Positions 24,689-34,078 of a stretch of 64,000 bases of DNA are shown here, piece after piece. A program made the position numbers and the translations under genes. The stretch is from Neorhizobium huautlense (lineage in GTDB: Bacteria > Pseudomonadota > Alphaproteobacteria > Rhizobiales > Rhizobiaceae): assembly GCF_030811685.1 (NCBI RefSeq), contig NZ_JAUSRF010000012.1:62001-126000 (forward strand). Direction: 5' to 3'. Numbering within the stretch: the first letter of the stretch is position 1; each line of letters begins with the position of its first letter. A model generated the notes under the pieces. The model saw only the letters and a list, made by a program, of their open reading frames with translations, ran no database searches and had not been told where the DNA came from.

Positions 24689-25678
24689 ATGTCGAAGAAG
24701 AAAGTGCTCGTGGTCGGCGGTGCCGGCTATATCGGTTCGCACAACTGCCTGCTTCTGGCGGAAAGGGGTTACGAGCCTGTTGTCTTCGACAATCTCTCCA
24801 ATGGCCATTCCGAATTCGTCAAATGGGGGCCGCTCGAACAGGGCGATATCCGCGACCGCGCGCGCCTCGACGAGGTGTTCGCCAAGCACAAGCCGGATGC
24901 CGTCTTGCATTTCGCGGCGCTGATCGAGGTGGGGGAATCGGTCAAGAACCCGGTCGCCTTTTACGACAACAATGTCATCGGAGCGTTGACGCTGCTTTCC
25001 GCCGCCATGGATGCGGGCGTGAAGGCCTTTGTCTTCTCCTCGACCTGCGCGACCTATGGCCTGCCGGACAGTGTGCCGATGGATGAAACGCACAAACAGG
25101 CGCCGATAAACCCTTATGGCCGCACGAAATTTATCGTCGAGCAGGCACTCAAGGACTATGGCACCTACAAGGGTTTGAAGTCGGTCATGCTGCGCTATTT
25201 CAACGCCGCCGGTGCCGATTTCGAAGGCCGGATCGGTGAATGGCATACGCCGGAAACCCATGCCATCCCGCTTGCCATCGAGGCCGCACTCGGCCGCCGC
25301 CAGGGTTTTAAAGTGTTCGGCGACGACTATGACACCCGCGACGGCACCTGTGTGCGCGACTATATCCATGTGCTGGATCTCGCCGATGCACATGTGCGGG
25401 CGGTGGATTACCTGCTGGCCGGTGGCGAGACCGTCGAGCTTAATCTGGGGACAGGCACCGGCACGACGGTGAAAGAACTGCTCGGCGCCATTTCGGCTGT
25501 TTCCGGCAAACCGTTTCCGGTGGAATATGTCGGACGTCGTGATGGTGATTCCACCACGCTGGTTGCCAACAATGACAAGGCCAAGGCCGTGCTCGGCTGG
25601 GAGCCGCAATATACGCTGGACGATATCATCCGGTCCGCCTGGGACTGGCATTCGCGCAGCAACCACATTTTGAGCTGA
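24689..25678 (+). CDS. galE: UDP-glucose 4-epimerase GalE
   Basis: A 329-residue extended SDR enzyme interconverting UDP-glucose and UDP-galactose for polysaccharide and LPS synthesis. The NAD motif GGAGYIGS is near residues 10-17, the catalytic Ser lies in SSTCATYG, and YGRTK gives the Tyr-x-x-x-Lys pair. The RDYIHVLDLADAH segment and GTGTGTTV match GalE. The ATG at 24689 was chosen over an upstream ATG because family N-termini begin MSKKKVLVVGGAG. Confidence 0.93.
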   Translation: MSKKKVLVVGGAGYIGSHNCLLLAERGYEPVVFDNLSNGHSEFVKWGPLEQGDIRDRARLDEVFAKHKPDAVLHFAALIEVGESVKNPVAFYDNNVIGALTLLSAAMDAGVKAFVFSSTCATYGLPDSVPMDETHKQAPINPYGRTKFIVEQALKDYGTYKGLKSVMLRYFNAAGADFEGRIGEWHTPETHAIPLAIEAALGRRQGFKVFGDDYDTRDGTCVRDYIHVLDLADAHVRAVDYLLAGGETVELNLGTGTGTTVKELLGAISAVSGKPFPVEYVGRRDGDSTTLVANNDKAKAVLGWEPQYTLDDIIRSAWDWHSRSNHILS

Positions 25679-25691
25679 GGGGCAGTTGCCG

Positions 25692-26087
25692 ATGGCAAAA
25701 CTGGTGCATTCGATGATCCGCGTACTCGAAGAGGCGCGGTCGGTCGATTTTTACGACAAGGCGTTTGGGCTGAAGATTGCCGAGCGCGTGCCCTTCGATG
25801 GTTTTACGCTGATCTACCTCTCCAACCCGGAAACCGGTTTCGAACTGGAACTGACCGTCAATGACGGCAAGTCGGAAGCCTATGATCTCGGCAATGGTTA
25901 TGGCCATCTGGCCGTGACGGTGGAGGATCTTGAGGCGGAATACCAGCGCTTCACCGATCTCGGCCTCACCGTCGGCAAGCTGGTGGAAATGCCGCATGAC
26001 GGCAAGCCTTTTGCAAAATTCTTCTTCGTCACCGATCCGGATGGTTATAAGACCGAAGTCATTCAGCGCGGCGGACGTTTCAAGTAA
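25692..26087 (+). CDS. VOC family (glyoxalase-type) protein
   Basis: A 131-residue protein with two betaalphabetabetabeta modules of the vicinal-oxygen-chelate fold: [74 protein letters not shown]. His6, the Glu in GFELELTV, His69-like GHLAV and the Glu in KTEVIQ fit glyoxalase I metal ligands, so a lactoylglutathione lyase (methylglyoxal detoxification) is likely but not certain. It lies 13 bp downstream of galE and 11 bp before ung. Confidence 0.85.
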   Translation: MAKLVHSMIRVLEEARSVDFYDKAFGLKIAERVPFDGFTLIYLSNPETGFELELTVNDGKSEAYDLGNGYGHLAVTVEDLEAEYQRFTDLGLTVGKLVEMPHDGKPFAKFFFVTDPDGYKTEVIQRGGRFK

Positions 26088-26098
26088 AAGGACTGGTC

Positions 26099-26791
26099 AT
26101 GGCGGACGGGGATATCAAGCTCGAAGAGACGTGGAAACTTGCGCTCGAGGAGGAGTTTTCCAGCCCGTATATGGCCAGCCTCAAGCAGTTTCTCGTGGCG
26201 GAAAAGCAGGCAGGAAAACATATCTTTCCAAAAGGCGCGGAATATTTTCGCGCTCTCGACCTGACGCCGCTCGATGAGGTGAAAGTCGTCATCCTCGGTC
26301 AGGACCCGTATCACGGGGCGGGGCAGGCGCATGGCTTGTGCTTTTCCGTACAGCCGGGCGTGCGCACGCCACCGTCACTTGTCAATATTTACAAGGAGAT
26401 GCAGGCCGATCTTGGCATCGCGCCTGCAAAACACGGCTTTCTCGAACACTGGGCGGAGCAGGGCGTGCTGCTGCTCAACAGCGTGCTGACGGTGGAAGAA
26501 GGCAAGGCCGCCGCCCATCAGGGGCAGGGCTGGGAAAAATTCACCGATGCCGTCATCCGCACCGTCAATGACGAATGCGATGGCGTGGTCTTCATCCTCT
26601 GGGGCAACTATGCCCAGAAGAAAGCGGCCTTTGTCGATCAGGAGCGCCATCTGGTGCTGAAATCGGCGCATCCGTCTCCGCTCTCTGCGCATAACGGTTT
26701 TCTCGGCTCGCGGCCGTTTTCCAGGACGAACGAGTATCTGCAATCGATCGGCAAGGACCCGGTGGACTGGCAGTTACCAGAAAGCGTGTGA
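26099..26791 (+). CDS. ung: Uracil-DNA glycosylase
   Basis: A 230-residue family 1 UDG that excises uracil from DNA in base-excision repair. The water-activating motif GQDPYHG has catalytic Asp69; the minor-groove loop HPSPLS carries the conserved His near 194; [23 protein letters not shown] is also family-typical. Length is normal. AAAGGA lies before the ATG. It probably shares a transcript with galE and the VOC gene. Confidence 0.95.
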   Translation: MADGDIKLEETWKLALEEEFSSPYMASLKQFLVAEKQAGKHIFPKGAEYFRALDLTPLDEVKVVILGQDPYHGAGQAHGLCFSVQPGVRTPPSLVNIYKEMQADLGIAPAKHGFLEHWAEQGVLLLNSVLTVEEGKAAAHQGQGWEKFTDAVIRTVNDECDGVVFILWGNYAQKKAAFVDQERHLVLKSAHPSPLSAHNGFLGSRPFSRTNEYLQSIGKDPVDWQLPESV

Positions 26792-26937
26792 TGCTGCATC
26801 GGTGAACGACGGATCTTTTCCGTCTTCATTTATCGAACAATGCGTTCGGGGCCGGTCGTCTATCCAAACTGCGATCGATCAACCATCTTCCCTTCATCAA
26901 ACGCGGCTCAAGCGAAGCCGCAGAAGGGAAGACAATC

Positions 26938-27870
26938 ATGCTCGACCAGATCAAAGGGCTTCACCACGTCACCTCGATGGCTGGCAGCGCCCGCACCAAC
27001 AACAAGTTCTTCACCGACACGCTCGGTCTGCGCCGCGTCAAGAAGACCGTGAATTTCGATGCGCCCGACGTCTATCATCTCTATTACGGTGACGAGGTCG
27101 GCACGCCCGGCTCGGTGATGACCTATTTTCCGTTCCCGCATATCGCTCGTGGTCGTCAGGGCACCGGCGAAGTCGGCTCCACCGTATTTTCCGTGCCGCA
27201 GGGTTCGCTCGGTTACTGGAGCGACCGCCTGACCAAGTCCGGCGCCGAGGGCCTGAAGGCCGACGAAGCGTTCGGCGAAAAGCGCCTGCATTTTGCCGGT
27301 CCAGATGGCGACGGTTTTGCGCTGGTGGAAGTGAAGGACGATACCCGTGCGCAGTGGACCGGCAATGGCGTCGGCACGGATGAAGCGATCCGTGGTTTTC
27401 ATTCCGCCTCGCTGCGTCTGCGTGACGAAGGTGGCACTGCCGAGCTTCTGAAGTTCATGGGTTATGAAAAGGTGGACAAGAAGGATGGCGTGCTGCGTCT
27501 GGGCATGCCGGGCGGCAATGGTGCCGATTTCATCGACATCGAAACCATGCCGAACATTTCCAATGCCCGTCTCGGTGCCGGTTCCGTTCACCACATCGCC
27601 TTTGCGGTCGAAAACCGCGAAAAGCAGCTCGAAGTGCGCAAGGCGCTGATGGATACCGGGTATCAGGTCACGCCTGTCATCGACCGCGATTATTTCTGGG
27701 CGATCTATTTCCGCACGCCGGGTGGTGTCCTGTTCGAAATCGCCACCAACGAACCCGGTTTCGATCGCGACGAGGACACCGCCCATCTCGGCGAGGCACT
27801 GAAGCTGCCAAGCCAGCATGCGCATCTGCGCAAGGCACTGGAAGAACATCTGGAGCCGCTGGAAGGCTGA
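26938..27870 (+). CDS. Ring-cleaving dioxygenase, MhqO-like
   Basis: A 310-residue protein with two duplicated VOC halves. It begins IKGLHHVTSMAGSARTNNKFFTDTLGLRRVKKTVNFD; the second half has RGFHSASLRLRDEG, AGSVHHIAFAVENREKQLEVRKAL and GGVLFEIATNEPGFDRDED. His9, the second-half His in VHHIAF and Glu in FEIATNEP are plausible iron ligands. Relatives such as MhqO act on hydroquinones/quinones. The adjacent hydrolase supports an MhqO-MhqD unit. AAGGGAAGACAATC precedes the ATG. Confidence 0.88.
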   Translation: MLDQIKGLHHVTSMAGSARTNNKFFTDTLGLRRVKKTVNFDAPDVYHLYYGDEVGTPGSVMTYFPFPHIARGRQGTGEVGSTVFSVPQGSLGYWSDRLTKSGAEGLKADEAFGEKRLHFAGPDGDGFALVEVKDDTRAQWTGNGVGTDEAIRGFHSASLRLRDEGGTAELLKFMGYEKVDKKDGVLRLGMPGGNGADFIDIETMPNISNARLGAGSVHHIAFAVENREKQLEVRKALMDTGYQVTPVIDRDYFWAIYFRTPGGVLFEIATNEPGFDRDEDTAHLGEALKLPSQHAHLRKALEEHLEPLEG

Positions 27871-27882
27871 ACTCTTTCGTGG

Positions 27883-27913
27883 GCCACCGGCCTACCCGGT
27901 GGCTCGCTTTTCT
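27883..27913 (+). terminator. Hairpin between dioxygenase and hydrolase genes
   Basis: GCCACCGG pairs with CCGGTGGC around a CCTAC loop and is followed by TCGCTTTTCTC. The hydrolase gene starts 21 bp later, so it may attenuate rather than fully terminate. Confidence 0.55.
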
Positions 27914-27933
27914 CTTCGACAAGGATTTTTACG

Positions 27934-28548
27934 ATGAGTGCTGACAGTTACCTGCACCGTGCCCGCGCCGGCGCGCCGGGTGCACCGATCCTGTTCGTTT
28001 TCCACGGCACAGGCGGCGACGAGAACCAGTTCTTCGATTTCGGCAGTCGGCTTCTTCCGGTGGCAACGGTGATCTCGCCGCTCGGCGATGTCTCCGAACA
28101 CGGTGCGCCCCGCTTCTTTCGCCGCACGGCCGAGGGTGTTTACGATCTGGCCGATCTGGCACGCGCGACCGCGAAGATGGGCGAGTTCGTTGCCGCTAAC
28201 AGGGAGAAATACGGCGCATCCGATGTCATCGGGCTGGGCTTTTCCAATGGCGCCAACATCCTTGCCAATATCATGGTCGAACAGCCCGGCCTGTTTGATG
28301 CCGGCGTGTTGATGCATCCGCTGATCCCGTTCCAGCCGAAGGCGAGGGTGGGGGAGGAAAAGGCCCGCGTGCTGATCACCGCCGGCGAACGCGATCCGAT
28401 CTGCCCGGTGCCGCTCACCAATGGGCTTGCCGAGTATCTTCGAAAGCAAGGTGACGACGTGACGCTGGAATGGCATCCCGGCAGCCACGAAATTCGGCCG
28501 AACGAGATCGAGGCGGTGAAGCGGTTTCTGGCGCCTTACGGGGCATGA
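27934..28548 (+). CDS. Alpha/beta hydrolase (MhqD/carboxylesterase type)
   Basis: A 204-residue alpha/beta-hydrolase. The HGTGGDENQFFDFG oxyanion region, nucleophile motif GLGFSNGAN, Asp in ITAGERDPICP and His in WHPGSHEI give an ordered Ser-Asp-His triad. The family (phospholipase/carboxylesterase-like) includes MhqD, which is coupled to MhqO ring cleavage in quinone resistance. It follows the dioxygenase after 63 bp on the same strand. Substrate specificity is inferred from the pairing only. Confidence 0.88.
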   Translation: MSADSYLHRARAGAPGAPILFVFHGTGGDENQFFDFGSRLLPVATVISPLGDVSEHGAPRFFRRTAEGVYDLADLARATAKMGEFVAANREKYGASDVIGLGFSNGANILANIMVEQPGLFDAGVLMHPLIPFQPKARVGEEKARVLITAGERDPICPVPLTNGLAEYLRKQGDDVTLEWHPGSHEIRPNEIEAVKRFLAPYGA

Positions 28549-28659
28549 TGCGAAAATGGCGCGCTGCTTGGCGGCGCTCCATTCTCTCCGCAAGCCGCAG
28601 GGTAGATATTCCCGTATTTTTACTGGGTGATCGGAGTTTTGTGCTGCATAAATGCAATA

Positions 28660-28686
28660 CTGTTCTTGTTTGTTAAGAACAGTTTC
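28660..28686 (+). terminator. Hairpin after the hydrolase gene
   Basis: CTGTTCTT pairs perfectly with AAGAACAG around a 7-base loop, followed by TTTCACGTTTTT. It lies 112 bp after the hydrolase stop and upstream of the L,D-transpeptidase. It could be a terminator or an operator. Confidence 0.45.
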
Positions 28687-28797
28687 ACGTTTTTGCGCGA
28701 AGTGCCCCGGTTTTCATTTGCGTAGCGGGCGAATTTTCAGCTTACTTCTCTCACGGGCGGTGTGGCGGGCTCCGTTTTTCTAGTGAGAGGGAAATTT

Positions 28798-29217
28798 ATG
28801 CGTATCGTCGCTTTGGGGGTGGTTGCCGCCCTGTTCATGACCGTTCAGCCGGCCGCGGCTGCCGTCGTTGCCAATGTCAGTCTGTCTAGCCAGACCATGA
28901 CGGTGACGGAGAATGGCGCCGTTCGGTATCAGTGGAAGGTTTCGACCGGCCGCAAGGGGTTTGTCACGCCGAAGGGCAAGTGGACGGCAAAATGGCTGTC
29001 GAAAAACCATCGCTCGCGCAAATACAACAACGCGCCGATGCCCTACGCGGTGTTTTATAACGGCGGTTATGCGGTGCATGCGACCTATGAGACAAAACGG
29101 CTCGGCCGTCCTGCCTCGCATGGCTGCATTCGCCTGCACCCGGAAAACGCAGCGGCCTTTTACGCGCTGACGCACCGTTACGGGCTCGCCAATACGCGGA
29201 TCAAGGTCAGCCACTGA
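28798..29217 (+). CDS. L,D-transpeptidase (YkuD domain)
   Basis: A 139-residue periplasmic enzyme with a signal peptide (MRIVALGVVAALFMTVQPAAAA). Its compact YkuD domain ends in the catalytic motif HATYETKRLGRPASHGCIRLHPENA, in which the Cys is the nucleophile. Such enzymes form 3-3 crosslinks in peptidoglycan or attach proteins to it; in Agrobacterium-type bacteria L,D-crosslinks are abundant. The start was chosen for AGAGGGAAATTT upstream and the signal peptide. No LysM or other extra domain is present. Confidence 0.9.
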   Translation: MRIVALGVVAALFMTVQPAAAAVVANVSLSSQTMTVTENGAVRYQWKVSTGRKGFVTPKGKWTAKWLSKNHRSRKYNNAPMPYAVFYNGGYAVHATYETKRLGRPASHGCIRLHPENAAAFYALTHRYGLANTRIKVSH

Positions 29218-29235
29218 GTGGCTGATAGCCTCTGA

Positions 29236-29823
29236 TCAATAACCGCATTGGCGCAGCTGTGCTTCGTAACGCTGCGCCATGTTGGCGGATTTTTGGGCCG
29301 CACCACGGATCGCCGTGGTAAACTGGCCGCGCTCATATCCGCGGTGCCCGGCATAATAGGCGAGGTAGAGATTGCGGCTGTCCGTTGGCGAGATGCCGTT
29401 CAGCCTGACGCTGCGCTTGTGATACCAGCCGACGAAATGGATGGCATCGCCGAAATTGCTGCGGCGAGCGCTCCAGCGGCCGGTATCCTTCTGGTATGTC
29501 TTCCAGGTGCCGTCCAGCGCCTGCGCATAACCATAGGCAGACGATATGCGGCCCCATGGAATGACGCCGAGCACATATTTGCGGCGCGGCTTGGCATAGG
29601 GCTGGAAGCTGGATTCGACATAGATCGTCGCCATCAGCACAGGAACGGGCACGCCGAATTCCTGCTCGACGCGTTTTGCGTCTCGGGCCCAGTTGTTGAA
29701 CAGGCCGTCTCTTTGTTCGAAAATGGCGCAGGCATTGTTGATCCGGCTCGGCGCACTGGCGCAACCGGTCAGAGCCAAAAGCGCGATGAAAAACGCAATA
29801 CGCATCGCAGAAACTCGGGTCAT
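29236..29823 (-). CDS. Lytic transglycosylase (SLT) lipoprotein
   Basis: A 195-residue protein with a lipobox LALTGCA (Cys21), so a lipoprotein. Its SLT domain starts near residue 50: PVPVLMATIYVESSFQPYAK, with Glu in VESSF as the likely catalytic residue, then AYGYAQALDGTWKTYQKDTG and LYLAYYAGHRGYERG. It cleaves the glycan strand of peptidoglycan. It converges with the L,D-transpeptidase gene, 18 bp apart, so two cell-wall enzymes lie side by side. GGGAG is upstream but rather far from the ATG. Confidence 0.9.
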   Translation of the reverse strand: MTRVSAMRIAFFIALLALTGCASAPSRINNACAIFEQRDGLFNNWARDAKRVEQEFGVPVPVLMATIYVESSFQPYAKPRRKYVLGVIPWGRISSAYGYAQALDGTWKTYQKDTGRWSARRSNFGDAIHFVGWYHKRSVRLNGISPTDSRNLYLAYYAGHRGYERGQFTTAIRGAAQKSANMAQRYEAQLRQCGY

Positions 29824-29990
29824 GTGAAAAGTGATGCTCCCTAAAATTTAATGAAAAGTTTACGCATCCGGCCCGGAAGCGATTTGGCTGTTGAGATCGC
29901 GGATCCGTGATGACTCAAAAAATGTCATTTTCTGCGGCAAAGCGTCATCTCGCGCTGCACACCCGATTTGATAATAGCCAAGTCAAAGGG

Positions 29991-30014
29991 CCGGCCACTG
30001 GGGCTGGCCGGGGA
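29991..30014 (+). promoter_or_regulatory. Hairpin overlapping the DUF3422 ribosome site
   Basis: CCGGCCA (29991-29997) pairs with TGGCCGG (30005-30011). The Shine-Dalgarno GGGGA begins at 30010, so the stem takes its first bases. It may dampen translation of the DUF3422 gene; this is inference. Confidence 0.3.
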
Positions 30015-30022
30015 ATATCTTG

Positions 30023-31288
30023 ATGTCGAAGCGCAGTTTTTCGTTTCCGGTCGCAGACGTTCGGGCGCGTGCGCTCGGCGAAATCCATTCACGGCCGCAT
30101 ACGCTTGTGGGCCTGCCGCGCGTCATCTTTCAGGTCGCTTTTCTGACCGAGGCCAATTTCGCTTCCGACCATGCCATTCTGGCCGAGCTTTCTCTGGGGC
30201 AGGGCGTGCCGGCACCGGCTGCCGATACCAGCCACCACACGATGACCTGGGGCAGCGGCACGCTGCGCTGGGAGCGGCATACGGAATTCTCGACCTATTT
30301 CTGGGATACGCCGGCACCGGCCACATTTGGTGCCGAAATTCCGGTCAACCCTTTTGGCGCGCGGTTTGCGGCGCCCGGTCCGTTCATCTCGGGCGTGCGC
30401 ATCGAAATCCGTCCCGCCAACGAGGACATGTCGGAAGTGATCGCCGGTTTCGACCAGACCAGCCTCTGTCAAAGCGTCGTGGCGGACGGGCAGGCCACGA
30501 TCGTGACCGATTTCCGTCAGGATGGCGACGGGCTGACGAAATTTCTTGTCCTCGATCACGGCATGACGGAAGCCGCGCGCGGCATGCTCGCCCAACGTAT
30601 TCTCGATATCGAGACCTACCGCACGCTGGCCATGATGGGCCTGCCACTGGCGCAAAACCTGTCGCCGGAAATCCGCCAGATCGAGGCGCGGTTCACGGCC
30701 ATCACCCAGCGCATGAAACAGCATGCCCGCAGCGAAGCGGATGCGATGCTGGCCGAGATCACGGCACTTGCGGCCGAACTCGAGGCCAATGCGGCCTTCA
30801 GCCTTTATCGTTTCGGTGCCAGCCGCGCTTACAATAATATCGTGCTCGACCGTGTTTCGACGCTTGGTGAAAAGGCCGTGCCCGGTTCTGAAACGCTGGG
30901 TGGTTTTCTGCAACGCCGTCTGGCGCCGGCCATGCGCACCTGTCAGTCGGTGGAGGAGCGTCAGGCGAACCTGTCACGCAAGCTGACGCGCGCCACGGCT
31001 TTGCTGCGCAGCTGGATCGATGTCGATCTGCAAAAGTTCAACACCGAGATCCTCGCCTCGATGGACAAGCGGGCGCATCTGCAACTGCGCCTGCAGCAGA
31101 CCGTCGAAGGTCTTTCGGTTGCGGCGATCTCCTATTACGTTATCGGTCTTGTGGGATATCTGGCAAAATTCGCGCATAATCTCGGCGTCCATATCGCGCC
31201 GGAAACATTGACGGGCGCTGCCGTTCCGTTCGTGGTGCTCGGCATCTGGCTGACCGTCCGGCATATTCGCAACAAGCACAGCGACTGA
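30023..31288 (+). CDS. DUF3422 family membrane protein
   Basis: A 421-residue protein of the DUF3422 family. It starts with RARALGEIHSRPHTLVGLPRVIFQVAFLTE; the middle includes FLVLDHGMTEAARGMLAQRILDIETYRTLAMMGLPLAQ and a long helical region. The C-terminus has two hydrophobic segments (VEGLSVAAISYYVIGLVGYLAKF; AAVPFVVLGIWLTVRHIRNK). A large cytoplasmic part tethered to the inner membrane is likely. Function unknown. ATG 30023 was preferred over the preceding TTG. Confidence 0.88.
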   Translation: MSKRSFSFPVADVRARALGEIHSRPHTLVGLPRVIFQVAFLTEANFASDHAILAELSLGQGVPAPAADTSHHTMTWGSGTLRWERHTEFSTYFWDTPAPATFGAEIPVNPFGARFAAPGPFISGVRIEIRPANEDMSEVIAGFDQTSLCQSVVADGQATIVTDFRQDGDGLTKFLVLDHGMTEAARGMLAQRILDIETYRTLAMMGLPLAQNLSPEIRQIEARFTAITQRMKQHARSEADAMLAEITALAAELEANAAFSLYRFGASRAYNNIVLDRVSTLGEKAVPGSETLGGFLQRRLAPAMRTCQSVEERQANLSRKLTRATALLRSWIDVDLQKFNTEILASMDKRAHLQLRLQQTVEGLSVAAISYYVIGLVGYLAKFAHNLGVHIAPETLTGAAVPFVVLGIWLTVRHIRNKHSD

Positions 31289-31318
31289 GGTTTTTTCGGG
31301 CGCTGAAGAGGAGGGGGA

Positions 31319-31615
31319 ATGTTTCGTCCGGCTTGCGCCTGCATTCTTCTGGTGGGGAGCGTTCCGGCATGGGCGGCCTCGTTGCCTGCCCCATTGCCGG
31401 CCGATATCCAGACCTTTGTTACCGAGCGCGAAAACTGCGATCATTTTCGCGGCGAGGAGCCGTATGACGCCGAACGCCGGCGCGAGATCGAAGCCGCGCT
31501 CGACCGTTATTGCCGAGGCACCGATGCGCGGCTGCAAGGCTTGCGGAAAAAATATCGCGAGGCGCCGGCAGCCATTCGCGATGTGCTGAATGGTTTCGAA
31601 TACCCGATCGAATAG
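31319..31615 (+). CDS. Secreted hypothetical protein, 98 aa
   Basis: A signal peptide (MFRPACACILLVGSVPAWAA) is followed by a ~78-residue domain (ADIQTFVTERENCDHFRGEEPYDAERRREIEAALDRYCRGTDARLQGLRKKY) with two cysteines that could pair. Similar short periplasmic proteins with a C-x-H-F-R-G-E motif are widespread in proteobacteria, with unknown function. An excellent GAGGAGGGGGA ribosome site precedes the ATG. It is 30 bp after the DUF3422 gene, probably cotranscribed. Confidence 0.75.
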   Translation: MFRPACACILLVGSVPAWAASLPAPLPADIQTFVTERENCDHFRGEEPYDAERRREIEAALDRYCRGTDARLQGLRKKYREAPAAIRDVLNGFEYPIE

Positions 31616-31618
31616 CTC

Positions 31619-32515
31619 TCAGGCCGCTGCCGGTTCCTTCGGTTTCCAGCGTTCGGCAATGGCGATGCCGCCAAGCGATAGCGTCAACGCGATGACGTGG
31701 AAGGCAAAGAGTTGTTCGCCGAGGATGGCGACCGACAGAAGTGTGCCGAACACCGGCACGAGATTGATGAAAAGCCCGGCGCGGTTTGCGCCGAGTTCGA
31801 TCACGCCCTTGATGTAGAGGATCTGCGCCACCAGCGAGGCAAAAATGCCGGTATAGAGCGTTGCGCCCCAGCCGGTCAGATCCGGCATCATCAGGTCGCC
31901 GGCTGAATATTCCCACGCCATCAATGGTATCGAGAACACAAGGGCAGCGATGGCCGGGATCGCCATCAGCGTGCGCCAGTCCACCGGTGGGCGCCAGCGC
32001 AGCGCGATCGTGTAGGCGGCATAAGCGAGGATGGCAAAGATCATCAGGCCGTCACCGTAATTGACGCTCAATGTCACCAGCGAGGCCAGATCGCCATGCG
32101 CGGCGGTCAGTGCGACGCCGAGCAGCGTCAGCGAGAAGCCAAAGATCTGGGCAACGGACACGCGTATACGAAAAAGTGCGAAATTGGCGACGAAGATCAG
32201 GAAGGGGATGGCCGCCTGCTCGATCGTGACGTTGATCGCGGTCGTGTAATGAACGGCGGAATAAAGCAGCGCGTTGAAACTGGTGTAACCGATTGCGCCA
32301 AGGAAGATCAGCACCGGCAGATGCTGTTTCGCAACCGGCCAGTCCTTCTTGATCTGCGGCAGCGAGATGGCGAGAATCACCGTGACGGCGACCGCCCAGC
32401 GCAGGAAAGTGAAGGTCATCGGGCTGATATGGCCGACCGCCAGTTTGGCCATGACGGCGTTTCCGCCCCAGCAAAGCGTAGCAATGATCAGAAAAAGATA
32501 AGCCCTGCCGTGCAC
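31619..32515 (-). CDS. EamA/DMT family exporter
   Basis: A 298-residue inner-membrane protein with ten predicted helices in two EamA repeats ([37 protein letters not shown]; second repeat begins [21 protein letters not shown] and ends [20 protein letters not shown]). The GTG start at 32515 is set by an ideal AGGAGG six bases upstream; the ATG two bases further upstream is out of frame. Substrates of such exporters are typically metabolites or amino acids; none can be assigned. Confidence 0.88.
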   Translation of the reverse strand: MHGRAYLFLIIATLCWGGNAVMAKLAVGHISPMTFTFLRWAVAVTVILAISLPQIKKDWPVAKQHLPVLIFLGAIGYTSFNALLYSAVHYTTAINVTIEQAAIPFLIFVANFALFRIRVSVAQIFGFSLTLLGVALTAAHGDLASLVTLSVNYGDGLMIFAILAYAAYTIALRWRPPVDWRTLMAIPAIAALVFSIPLMAWEYSAGDLMMPDLTGWGATLYTGIFASLVAQILYIKGVIELGANRAGLFINLVPVFGTLLSVAILGEQLFAFHVIALTLSLGGIAIAERWKPKEPAAA

Positions 32516-32714
32516 GCATGTCCTCCTGAAATACCTTGTAACAGCGCCATTTTGCGGCTGTTTCGGCGATGCAGTTACCGGTGTGGCTGGCGATTTGTCA
32601 CGTAAAAACCACAACCACGTTGATAAAGCGGTCGCTTTCCGCGCAGTGGCACAGTATAGATGCGCCGGTTTGAGTAGGCGCAACGTCTTGCGCCGCAAGG
32701 CAGGATATCGTGAA

Positions 32715-34013
32715 ATGACGAATGTCGTGGTAGTGGGTTCCCAGTGGGGTGACGAGGGCAAGGGCAAGATTGTCGACTGGCTTTCTGAACGTGCGGATAT
32801 TGTGGTCCGTTTCCAGGGAGGCCACAATGCCGGCCATACGCTCGTCATCGATGGCGTCAGCTACAAGCTGTCGCTTCTGCCGTCGGGCGTTGTGCGTCCG
32901 GGCAAGAAGGGTGTTATCGGTAATGGCGTCGTTGTCGACCCGCATGCGCTGATCGCCGAAATCGGCCGTCTCGAAGCGCAGGGCGTCATCGTGACCGCGG
33001 ACAATCTGCGCATTGCTGAAAACGCCACACTGATCCTGTCGCTGCACCGCGAACTCGACGGCATGCGCGAAGATGCGGCTTCCAACAGCGGCACCAAGAT
33101 CGGTACCACTCGCCGCGGCATCGGCCCGGCTTACGAAGACAAGGTCGGCCGTCGCGCCATCCGCGTCATGGACCTGGCCGACCGCGATGCGCTGGAAGCC
33201 AAGGTCGAGCGTATTCTGACGCACCACAATGCGCTTCGTCGCGGTTTCGGTGCCGCCGAAGTCGAACATCAGACGATCATGGATGAACTGACCTCGGTTG
33301 CCGACCGCATCCTGCCCTTCATGGAAAGCGTTTGGGAACTGCTCGACAAGGAGCGTCGCAAGGGTTCGCGCATCCTGTTCGAAGGCGCGCAAGGGTCGCT
33401 GCTCGATATCGACCACGGCACCTATCCGTTCGTCACCTCGTCCAACACCGTTGCCGGCCAGGCATCCGCCGGTTCGGGCATGGGCCCGGGTTCGCTGGGT
33501 TATATCCTCGGCATCACCAAGGCTTACACGACCCGCGTCGGCGAAGGTCCGTTCCCGACCGAGCTGAACGACGAGATCGGCCAGTTCCTGGGCGAGAAGG
33601 GTCATGAATTCGGCACCGTCACGGGCCGCAAGCGCCGTTGCGGCTGGTTCGACGCAGCGCTGGTGCGCCAGTCGGTCGCCACCAACGGCATTACCGGCAT
33701 CGCGCTCACCAAGCTCGACGTTCTCGACGGTCTCGAAGAACTGAAGATCTGCGTCGGCTACATGCTCGACGGCAAGCGCATCGACCACCTGCCGGCCTCT
33801 CAGGCGGCGCAGGCCCGCGTCGAGCCGATCTATGTCACGCTGGAAGGCTGGAAAGAGTCGACTGTCGGTGCCCGTTCGTGGGCGGACCTGCCGGCGCAGG
33901 CGATCAAATACGTCCGTCAGGTCGAGGAATTGATCGGCGCGCCCGTCGCCCTACTTTCCACGTCACCTGAGCGGGACGACACCATACTTGTGACGGACCC
34001 GTTTGAGGACTAA
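32715..34013 (+). CDS. purA: Adenylosuccinate synthetase
   Basis: A 432-residue GTP-dependent enzyme converting IMP and aspartate to adenylosuccinate in AMP synthesis. The N-terminal motif [11 protein letters not shown] (residues 7-17, with catalytic Asp13) is followed by [31 protein letters not shown] and [12 protein letters not shown] are also diagnostic. The ATG at 32715 gives the normal length; the frame open further upstream is not protein-like. It stands alone in a 200-bp-separated unit divergent from the EamA gene. Confidence 0.97.
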   Translation: MTNVVVVGSQWGDEGKGKIVDWLSERADIVVRFQGGHNAGHTLVIDGVSYKLSLLPSGVVRPGKKGVIGNGVVVDPHALIAEIGRLEAQGVIVTADNLRIAENATLILSLHRELDGMREDAASNSGTKIGTTRRGIGPAYEDKVGRRAIRVMDLADRDALEAKVERILTHHNALRRGFGAAEVEHQTIMDELTSVADRILPFMESVWELLDKERRKGSRILFEGAQGSLLDIDHGTYPFVTSSNTVAGQASAGSGMGPGSLGYILGITKAYTTRVGEGPFPTELNDEIGQFLGEKGHEFGTVTGRKRRCGWFDAALVRQSVATNGITGIALTKLDVLDGLEELKICVGYMLDGKRIDHLPASQAAQARVEPIYVTLEGWKESTVGARSWADLPAQAIKYVRQVEELIGAPVALLSTSPERDDTILVTDPFED

Positions 34014-34078
34014 TATCCTAGTTTGACACATCTTTCACGCGACCCCATGTTCGGGTCAGTGATCAAGAGAAAGTATCG

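Noticed and set aside
26808..26824. Hairpin GACGGA/TCCGTC after ung as a terminator
   Set aside because: Only six base pairs and no continuous T-run; too weak to claim.
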